A stretch of 64,000 nucleotides of DNA from Gemmataceae bacterium (GTDB taxonomy: Bacteria > Planctomycetota > Planctomycetia > Gemmatales > Gemmataceae), in NCBI GenBank assembly GCA_003136315.1, contig PLDW01000088.1:30723-94722 (forward strand). Reading direction: 5' to 3'. The notes below the pieces were generated by a model, which worked only from the letters and a program-made list of their open reading frames with translations, did no database searches and was not told the DNA's origin. Every line of letters starts with the position of its first letter. Position 1 is the stretch's first letter. Positions 16,860 through 26,600 of the stretch are shown here, one piece after another. A program made the translations under genes and the position numbers.

Positions 16860-19800
16860 GTGAACCCGACACCCAATTCGGAGCGGACGGTTGCAGCGAG
16901 TGCAGACGTCGACCCGGACAAGAGACCCCCCCCACCAACAGATGCCGACCCGGAGACGGAACCAGGGATCTCGCCGACCACACCCAAGCCGGTGCGACCG
17001 GTTGCCAACCTGAGTGGTCCTGAAGGCAAACCGATCCAGGACACACCGACTGATCCGGCGGGCACGATTGTCCAGCAGTCTGAAATCGAGGCAATTGATC
17101 CGCTCATCAAGGCCATTTGTCCACCCGCAGAGAATGCCCCCGACCCGGCAATCGCTGAATCTCCCGCGTTGCCAGACAAAGCGGTTTCCCCAGCTGGCCC
17201 AGTGGATATCCGACCCGGTCTGAGCACTGGCAACCCGTCAGCAACTCCACTCACGCAGGCGACGATCGAACCCGTCATCCCCAATCCCGCGGGGTCGACT
17301 GTTCGAGGTGAGGTCCGTCCGGCCAACGGACAGCCCCGCCCTCATGTACCCGGATACCGCCTCATCGAGATCATCGGGCGCGGCGGGATGGGAGTGGTCT
17401 ACCGGGCGACCGACCTCGAGCTGAACCGGACAGTGGCCCTGAAAATGGTTATGACAAGCGACCACGCCGGTGATGGCGTCCGGGTTCGCTTTCAGGAAGA
17501 GACCAAGGCTGTCGCCCAACTCCAGCACCCGAACATTGTTCAGATCTTCGAGGTCGGGGAAGTCGATGGGATCCCGTTCTGCGCGCTGGAGTTTGTACCC
17601 GGGGGAAATCTCGCCGCATCCCTGGCTGGCATACCCCAGGATCCGGTCTTGGCCGCTCAGCGTGCCGAAGTTCTGGCTCGGGCAATGGATGCCGTCCACT
17701 CTGCCGGCATCATCCACCGGGATCTGAAGCCGGCGAACGTCCTGCTCGCTGCCGACGGCACGCTGAAGATCACGGATTTCGGTCTGGCCAAGCGACTGGA
17801 CGGAGTCTCTGGCTTGACTCTCCACGGGGAGATCCTTGGGACACCAAGTTACATGGCCCCGGAGCAAGCCCTGGGGGAACTCGAGCGGATCGGGCCGCTC
17901 TCCGATGTCTGGGCTCTCGGGGCGATCTTGTATGAGATGCTCACTGGCCGTCCCCCGTTCCGCGGGACGAGGGTCCAGGAGACCCTCATCCAGGTCTACA
18001 CCGAGGATCCGGTATCGATTCGCCTGCTCCAACCCGGGTGCCCGCGAGATCTGGAAACGGTCTGCCTGAAGTGCCTGGAGAAAGAGCCTGCGAAGCGGTA
18101 TTCGTCGGCTGCCGCCCTGGCCGAGGATCTGACCCGGTTCCTCGACAATCGCTCGATCCTCGCCCGCCGGGCCGGACCGGTCGAGCGAACCGTGAAGTGG
18201 GCGCGACGGTCACCACTCCGAGCCATGCTGGCCGCGACCTTGGCCATCTGCCTCGGGATGCTGGTGACCATCCTGCTTCTCAAGTCTCAGGCGGATCACA
18301 AGGCTGCCATTGTGGCCCGCCAGGAGGCCGCCCTCAAAGATCACGAACTGGATGAGGCCCGCCGCCATGAGAGTGCCCGCGCACGGTTTAACAGCCTCTA
18401 CGCCGAGGCCGAGCAAGCCGCGACGGTTGCCCGTCCCGATGCCGTGACCTGGGAAAGTGTCGTCCGAAGCCTGCAATCGGCCAACGAGGTGGCCAGGAGC
18501 GAGCCCAATGCCTTCACGGAATGGTCTCTCAAGGCATCGGCCGACCGGCTCCTCGCCAGGGCCAATGCGGCTCTGGCAGATGCCCGTCTGCGAGAAAACG
18601 AGCGAGGCAAGCTGACTCGGCTCGGGGAACTGCATGGCGACGCCGTTTTTTTCGCCACCCTGGCCACTGGCCTGGGACTCGAGGACAACCTGGAACGTGT
18701 CCGCCAGGCTGTCGCCGAGGGCCTGGCCCTCTTTCAAATCGACATCAACGGTGACGGCCCACCTCGGGTCGCACTCGGGTTTTTCACACCCGACGAACTC
18801 CGGACTATGACGTCCCGCTGTTACGAACTTCTGCTCCTCGACGCCCAGGCTCTGACCATGCCTCGGCCCGCCGATAAGCAGACCGCTGGGGCAATCCGGC
18901 AATCCGTTCCGGAAGCCCTTCGACGACTCGACCGGGCCGACCGGTTGCTCTCCGGCACACAGACCCGCAGCGGACTCACCCAACGGGCCGAGTATCTGGC
19001 AGCGCTGGGCAAGAAAGACGAATCGGAATCGATCGCGTCAAAAGCGGAGGCCACCGCCCCCGTTCTCGCGACGGATTATTTCCTGATCGGCTTGGGGCAT
19101 TACCGCAGGGATGAGTTCAGCAAGGCCACCCCAGCCCTCGTTACCGCACTCCGAGCCGAACGGGGGCATTACGGAGCCCAATACCTCCTGGCTATCTGTC
19201 AGCTCCGAGAAGGTATGCACCTGGAGGCCAAAAACGGCCTGACCCGATGCCTGGAGCAACGACCGGGCTTCATCTGGCCTCGACTCCTTCGGGCGTCGGC
19301 CGAAATGGAGTTAGCCCGCAGGGGGTCAAACACCTATCCGGCCGCACGGGAGGATCTCGATGTCGTCCTTGCCAACCCGCCTGACGCCGCCGCCCGCTAC
19401 GTCGCTCTCACCAACCGCGGGGTTCTGGCGATTCACCAGCGTGACTGGGACGCTGCGGTGGCCGACCTGAAGGAAGCGATTCGTCAGCTTCCGGACGCCC
19501 TCCCAGCGTATATCAACCTGGCGCTCACATACCGGAATCGGGCCGAAGATCCCCGGGTGTTCGCACTGGTCTTCGCTCCAAGCGGTACATTCGTTTACCA
19601 GGCAGCCTTCGCCGAATACCGCCGACAGGCGTTGGATGAATCCATTGCTGTGCTCGACGAGGCCATTCGGCGGCAGCCGAATGTCTCCCGACTCTATCAC
19701 GAGCGTGGACGTATCCACCTCCTCCGTGGTGACATCACCCGAGCCCGGGAAGACCTGGCTCATGCAATCGTATCCGCCAAAACCCTCGGCTTCATCTCGA

Positions 19801-20636
19801 CCTTGGCGGATGATCTCCTCGATCTCGGCCAATTGATGCATGCCAGCGGCGAATACTCCAATGCTGTCAAGATGTATACCGCGATTTTGGATCTCCCCGC
19901 CGCCAAGATCGCGGGAGAGAAACGGGCGCTGGCGGCCCGTCAGTTGGCCAACCCACTGATCGCGCTGAAGAAATGGAAGGAGGCAGCCACAGCCATTGAC
20001 CTCTACCTGGAATTGACTCCTGTCGCGGAGGGCCAATCGCTGCCGGACGGGCACTCGCGCCGGATGGCCGATGCCCTCAAGATCCGCGCCCTCATCCACG
20101 CCGAGCAGAACGACCTGCGAGCCGCGCTGGATAGCTATACCCGGGCGCTGGGCTTCGTTCGCGACCCGGAGGTGCTGGTTCTCCGTGGCTGGGCCTACCA
20201 CGCAATGGGAGCAACGGGGCTGAGTCTGAAAGATTTCGAGGAAGTACTCAGTCTTCGGCCAGGGGATTCAAACGCCCTTCTGGGCCGGGCAGATGCCCGG
20301 GTGAAATCGGGCCAACTGCGTGATGCACTCGCCGATGCCAATGAGGCCCTTCGGAACCTCCCGGCAGATATCCGTTCGCAAACACGGTTTCGATTGCTGT
20401 ATAATGCCTCTCGGGTCTTTGCACAACTCGCACAACGCGAGCCGGACCCTGCTGCCGGGGGTCGCCACCTTTCCCGTACTGCCGAACTGCTCCGGCAAAT
20501 CCTGTCCGATAGCCCCCTGGCCGACCGGCCCAGGCTCTGGAAAGATCTCGTTGTGGCCGATCCCGTACTGGGGAAGATGAGTCTGACTCCGGCTCTGGCG
20601 GGCGTGGCCGCCGAGTTCGGAAACCGTGGTCAATGA
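16860..20636 (+). CDS. Transmembrane Ser/Thr protein kinase with TPR repeats
   Basis: A 1258-residue PknB-like kinase beginning at GTG 16860. Residues 1-160 are Pro/Asp/Thr-rich and probably disordered. The kinase domain spans about 164-430: GRGGMGVV glycine loop, ALKMV lysine, HRDLKPAN catalytic loop near 286, DFGLAK near 305 and APEQ near 333, so it looks active. One membrane segment (about 454-477, MLAATLAICLGMLVTILLL) follows. The C-terminal part, predicted outside the cytoplasm, has a helical stalk and a series of TPRs from about 730 (for example AEYLAALGKKDESE, ALAARQLANPLIALKKWKEA). This architecture is common in planctomycetes. Only 46 bp separate it from the giant surface-protein gene, suggesting an operon. 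Confidence 0.93.
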   Translation: MNPTPNSERTVAASADVDPDKRPPPPTDADPETEPGISPTTPKPVRPVANLSGPEGKPIQDTPTDPAGTIVQQSEIEAIDPLIKAICPPAENAPDPAIAESPALPDKAVSPAGPVDIRPGLSTGNPSATPLTQATIEPVIPNPAGSTVRGEVRPANGQPRPHVPGYRLIEIIGRGGMGVVYRATDLELNRTVALKMVMTSDHAGDGVRVRFQEETKAVAQLQHPNIVQIFEVGEVDGIPFCALEFVPGGNLAASLAGIPQDPVLAAQRAEVLARAMDAVHSAGIIHRDLKPANVLLAADGTLKITDFGLAKRLDGVSGLTLHGEILGTPSYMAPEQALGELERIGPLSDVWALGAILYEMLTGRPPFRGTRVQETLIQVYTEDPVSIRLLQPGCPRDLETVCLKCLEKEPAKRYSSAAALAEDLTRFLDNRSILARRAGPVERTVKWARRSPLRAMLAATLAICLGMLVTILLLKSQADHKAAIVARQEAALKDHELDEARRHESARARFNSLYAEAEQAATVARPDAVTWESVVRSLQSANEVARSEPNAFTEWSLKASADRLLARANAALADARLRENERGKLTRLGELHGDAVFFATLATGLGLEDNLERVRQAVAEGLALFQIDINGDGPPRVALGFFTPDELRTMTSRCYELLLLDAQALTMPRPADKQTAGAIRQSVPEALRRLDRADRLLSGTQTRSGLTQRAEYLAALGKKDESESIASKAEATAPVLATDYFLIGLGHYRRDEFSKATPALVTALRAERGHYGAQYLLAICQLREGMHLEAKNGLTRCLEQRPGFIWPRLLRASAEMELARRGSNTYPAAREDLDVVLANPPDAAARYVALTNRGVLAIHQRDWDAAVADLKEAIRQLPDALPAYINLALTYRNRAEDPRVFALVFAPSGTFVYQAAFAEYRRQALDESIAVLDEAIRRQPNVSRLYHERGRIHLLRGDITRAREDLAHAIVSAKTLGFISTLADDLLDLGQLMHASGEYSNAVKMYTAILDLPAAKIAGEKRALAARQLANPLIALKKWKEAATAIDLYLELTPVAEGQSLPDGHSRRMADALKIRALIHAEQNDLRAALDSYTRALGFVRDPEVLVLRGWAYHAMGATGLSLKDFEEVLSLRPGDSNALLGRADARVKSGQLRDALADANEALRNLPADIRSQTRFRLLYNASRVFAQLAQREPDPAAGGRHLSRTAELLRQILSDSPLADRPRLWKDLVVADPVLGKMSLTPALAGVAAEFGNRGQ

Positions 20637-20682
20637 ACGGACGTGATCGTCGTTTCTCTCCGCTCAAGAGTTGGAGGCGATC

Positions 20683-23600
20683 GTGGCCAAACACACGTAC
20701 TGGTTCTCACAAGACCCGTTCTCCGAGGTTCAGAACCGGACCGAATTACTGCTGGAGGATCTGGAGAACCGGCTGCCGCCGGCCGCTCATACACTCGTCG
20801 CGGCCAGCACGGCAGCAAACACTCTGACCTTGGGAGCCTTGAACACCGCGGAAGCATCTGGCGAGATTGCCACGGCCGACGAGCAAGATCTGTACCGGAT
20901 CCAACTGGGCATCGGTGATCGGTTAACTGTGGCCGTCACCGCTCAGTTGGCCGGAAGCGGACTCGAACCCGTTCTCAGAGTGTTCTCGGAATACGGCCAG
21001 GAGTTGGCCATTGATAATCAGGAGGGAGGCGACCCTCAGCTTACCTTCCAGGCGAATGCTCCCGGTGACTACTTCGTCGGCGTCTCATCTGCTGGAAACA
21101 GTCAGTACAATCCCACAGTTTCTGATAGCGGTAGCACGGGGACGACCACCGGTACCTACACACTCGACCTGGCCGTCAAGAAGAATCAGCCATTACAGTC
21201 CGACCTGGCCGGTTCCTCGTTCCGACTGGCCCAGACCACGGCTGCATGGGGAGACACGGTTCTGGCCTCGTTCAACATCGAGAACCGGGGAGGAGCGAAC
21301 GCCGGTGCTTTCAGCGTGCAGTTGTACGTCTCACCGGACCCGAACATCAATCCGTCGAACTCGACACCCCTGTTGGCGACCCCCCTCGCGATGGATGGTC
21401 TGACCGCCGGGTCGAAATGGTCGGTGGAAGGACTGGCACTCACATTGCCCACGGGCCTGGGCACACTCAAATCCGGCCCTGTTTACATCGGACTGCGCAT
21501 TACGCTCACCAACCCAGGCCAGGACAGCGGAACCTCGGACAAGGGCGGCGTTCATCGTGGCGAGGACTTCGAGTCCTTGACGATCGTGACACCCGTCTCC
21601 ACGAATGTGACCGATCTGGCTCAGGCCGACCCGGACTTGAACATCCGCCTCAACGGGACATTGGGCGTCAATCAGTCTGAGCGATACCAGTTCACAATCA
21701 GCCAGACTCTGGGAGCCGGGCAGTTCACCGCGACGGCTCAGCCTACCTCGAACAACTCGTTTTTGCCTCAACTGGCACTCTACGGGGGCGCGGAAGGGCA
21801 GACGTTGTTGGTCCAAACTCAGGGCGAGATCGATAACCCCAGTGCGACTCTCTCCCAGTACATTCAACCCGGGACGTACTTCCTGAGCGTGAGCAGCGAC
21901 CAGACGGGGAGCTATCAGCTCACGACCACGATGACGGCAGCGAGTTCGGTGTTGCAGACCGTCCCAACTGGTCCCGGCCCGTCTGCCATCGCGGTGGGAG
22001 ACATCAACAACGATGGCGACCTCGACCTCGTGGTCGCCGACAGCACCTTTGGCAAGGGCAACACACTCAGCATCCTGATGGGCAACGGCAATGGCACCTT
22101 CCTGCCGACACAGACCGTGACCGTCGGCCGAGACCCTGTCGCAGTGGCCATCGCTGATCTCAACGGCGACGGCAAGCCCGACCTCGTCGTGGCAAACGAA
22201 GAGGATAACACTGTCGGGGTGTTGCTGGGCAACGGCAATGGCACGTTCCAGCCCATGCAAACGTATGCCGTGGGCCACCAACCGAGCAGTGTGGCGGTGG
22301 CCGACCTCACTGGCAATGGCATTCTCGACATTGTGGTCGTCAACACCGCTGATGACACTGTTGGAGTGCTGCTGGGTAATGGCAACGGCACGTTCCAACC
22401 CATGCGAACGTATGCCGTGGGCCACCAACCGAGCAGTGTGGCGGTGGCCGACCTCAACGGCGATGGTATCCCTGACATCGTGGTCGCCAACACCGGCTCC
22501 AATACTGTTGGGGTTCTGCTGGGCGAGGGTGATGGCACTTTCGGCTCCATGCATTCCTTCCCTGTGGGCGAGAAACCGAGCAGTGTGGCGGTGGCCGACG
22601 TCACTGGCAATGGCATCCTCGACATCGTTGTCGCCAACTCCGGCGATAATACCGTTGGGGTGCTTTTGGGAAAAGGAGACGGCACCTTCGCGATGCAATC
22701 GCAGTATTCCGTGGGAACGCAACCGCTCTCCCTGGTGGTGGCGGACATCAACGACGATGGTAAGCCCGATATTGTGGTCAGCAATAACAATAATACAGTC
22801 AGCTATTTGTTTGGCAATGGCGATGGTACCTTCGCAACACAACAGACCTCTCAATTACCGCAAAATTCTTCCGCGGTGGTGGTGGCGGACATCAATGGAG
22901 ATGGCAACCCGGACCTCATCGCCACCGACTCCGGTTCTGCGGGTCAGCCTGGCTCCGGCATCAGTGTCCTGCTGGGGAACGGGGACGGCTCATTCCAGAG
23001 TCAACCTGTTCTGCCGGTTGGAGTTGGGCCAGTCTCGCTGGCAGTCGGAGACTTCAACGGCGATGGCCGTCCCGATGTCGCCGTGGCCAGTGTGGGCAGT
23101 CAAGAGGTGACGGTGGAACTGGGCAATGGTGATGGCACTTTCTCGCCACAGACACCGATACACGTCGGGAATCGACCGATGGCTGTTGCGACAGCCGACC
23201 TGAACAACGACGGCCGTGCCGACCTCGTCGTTGCCAATTTTGATGACAATACCGTCGGTGTCATGCTTGGCAATGGGGATGGCACCTTCCGGCCCGAGGT
23301 GACATACCCGGTCGGGCTGGGGCCTTGCTCACTGGTGCTGGCCGATCTCACTGGCGACGGCATCGACGACATCGTGGTCGCTAACAATGGCGACGGCACG
23401 GTGGGAGTCCTCCTGGGCAATGGTGATGGCACCTTCCAGCCCATGCGAGCCTACACTGTCGGGGCTGGCAATCCGACCGATCAGGCGGGGCTACTTCCTG
23501 GCCCTGGCCCGATTAGTGTGGCGGTGGCGGATGTGAATGGCGACGGGATACCGGACATCCTCGTTGCCAACGATCAGGATAGCTCGGTGGATGTCCTACT

Positions 23601-26600
23601 GGGAGAAGGTCATGGCACATTCCAGCCCCAGCAAATCATCCCACTGCTCGATCAGCCCAGCGCGTTGGCGGTCGCCGACGTTAATGGCGACGGGAAGACG
23701 GATATCATCGTCGTCAATTCCGGTGCCAGCACAGTTGGAGTGCTGTTGGGCAACGGGAACGGGACTTTCCAGACCCAGCGAATCTTCGGCGTGGGTCAAG
23801 ATCCGCAGGCGGTGGCAATGGCCGATGTGAACGGTGACGGCCTGCCCGATCTGGTGGTCACGAACTCGAAAGACGACACCGTCTCCGTGTTGCTGGGATT
23901 GGGCAATGGAGACTTCCAGAACCAACGCATTTTCGACGTCGGCCAAGACCCCTTGCCAGTCGTTGTGGCGGATCTCAACAAGGACGGCAAGCCGGATATA
24001 CTGGTCGGGAATTTCGGCGACAATACGCTCACTGCCCTTCTCGGGAACGGTGATGGGACATTCACGATAGCAACGGCAACGAATAGTGCTCAGGTATCCA
24101 ACACACCGTATCTGGTCGATCTCACCGGAGCAGTCGATTCGACCGGCCAACCGATTCTCGACAGCGTCATTCTCGATAGCGCAGGGAACATCCTTTTCCG
24201 CCAGGGTCTGCCTGGTGGCAGCAACCAGTTTGAGCCCCCTGTAACACTCAACCCGACTCGTTCCGCCCAGGACGTGGCTCCGCTCCAGACTTCATCAGGC
24301 TGGGTCGTTGCCGCAGCCGACTCCGCACCGGATCCGAATCTGTCAACACCCGGTCATCTGGTCTACACGATTTCGCTGTATAATGTCACCCTGAGCGGGA
24401 AGGTGAACCCACCCACAATCGCCTTATCCACATCGCTCGTGCCGACACAAATCTTTGCTGCCGATCTGAGTGGTGACGGTCGCGATGGCGATCTGGTGAT
24501 CGCCAACTCTCTCAATAATAGCATTCAGGTTGCCATCCAGCAGCCCGATGGAACATTCGGCTCCCTCCTCACACTGTCGACCGGGGACGATCCTTCCGAC
24601 GTTACCTTTGCCGATGTCAACGGAGATGGCTTGACGGATATCATCGTCACCAATCAAGCTTCTGGTGATGTCAGTATCTTTCTCAACGACAATAATCATT
24701 CATTTACCACCAGTGAACGCATTCGTGCTGGCAGTAGCCTCTCCGATATTAATACTTCATCAACGATCACGACTGTCGCTGGTAACAAGTTTCAGAATTA
24801 TTTTGGGGACGGTGGGCTAGCCACTGACGCGACCCTGAACAATCCAGTGGGGATCGCAGCTGATAGCCAAGGTGACCTATACATCACTGATTATTCCAAT
24901 AACGTGATCCGTGAAGTGCTCGCTGGGACGGATATTATCAAGACTGTCGTCGGAACGGGGTCGGCCGGGTACGCTGGCGATGGTGGCCCAGCGACGTCGG
25001 CTCTGCTATCCGGTCCGGAGAGTGTGGCGCTCGATGCTGCTGGGAACCTGTACATCAGCGACACCAATAACAATGTGGTTCGTGAAGTCATCGCCAAAAC
25101 GGGCATTATCGAGACCGTCGCCGGATCAGGAGTAGCCGGGTATTCTGGAGATCACGGACTGGCCACGAATGCCGAGCTGAACGGGCCTTCGGGAATCGCG
25201 GTCGATGATTCGGGCAACCTGTACATTAGCGACACCAACAACAATGTCATCCGTGAGGTGGCAGTCGGCACGGGAGTGATCACCACTGTCGCGGGGACGG
25301 GAGTTGCAGGGTATTCCGGGGATAGTGGCCTTGCCACCGCGACCGAGTTGGACGGGCCGCTAGGGATCGCGGTTGATGGCTCAGGTAACCTGTACATTGC
25401 CGATACCTTCAACCATCTGGTTCGTGAGGTGGCAGTCGGTACAGGACTGATCACCACTGTCGCCGGGACGGGACTGATTGGGACTCCTAATGACGGTCAA
25501 CTGGCTACCGATGCCGAGCTATTGCATCCAGAGTGCCTGGCAATTGATCAGGCAGGTAACCTCTATATCTCTGACATATTCACAAATATGATCTATGAGG
25601 TGTCGGCAGCAACACAGGTCATTACAATTGTCGCTGGAGCAGGGCCACAAGGGTACACTGGTGACAACGGACCCGCCACCGCAGCCTTGTTGAGCGCTCC
25701 GGTCGGTGTCGCGTTAGATGGTTTCGGTAATCTCTACATTGTCGACAATGGCAACAATGTGATTCGTGAGGTGAACGCCGCGTCGGGGATCATTACGACT
25801 GTGGCTGGGACCGAATCCCATGAGTACTCTGGGCTGCCCGTGCTGGCGACTTCGGTCGTGCTCAGCTCTCCGGGATCAGCCGTGGTCGATAGCCACGGGA
25901 ACTTGTACATCGCCGATTCCACTAACAATGTGATCCGTGAGGTCGCGGCTGAAACGGGTATTATCACCACGATCGCCGGAAATGGAATCGCCGGGTACTC
26001 GGGAGATGGAGGGCTTGCCACCGCAGCCGAACTGAATGATCCTGATGGTGTCGCAGTCGACAGCGACGGGAATGTTTACATCGCCGATAGTTTCAATAAC
26101 GTGATCCGCATGGTGGCGGCCGGGACAGGAATCATCACAACGATTGCCGGGACCGGGCCAAATAACGCCGGATATTCCGGTGATGGTGGGCCAGCGAATT
26201 TGGCCGAGTTGAATGGTCCGGAAAGTGTCACCATTGATAGTGCCGGGAACCTGTACATCGCTGATAGCTACAACAATGCGGTCCGTGAGATCGCGGCCAA
26301 CACAGGGATTATCACCACTGTCGCCGGGATCGATGTTGATGGGATAGGAGTTGCAGGGTATTCCGGTGACGGTGGACCCGGGATCTCGGCCGAGCTAGAC
26401 AATCCGGAAGGAGTCGCCGTCGATGCTGCCGGGAATCTGTACATCGCTGATAGCTTCAACAATGCGGTCCGTAAGGTCTCAGCCGAGACAGGAATCATCA
26501 CCACTGTCGCCGGGACGGGAGTTGCAGGGTATTCCGGCGACGATGGACCCGCGACCTCGGCCGAGTTGAATAACCCCGAGGGAGTTGCAGTCGACGCTTC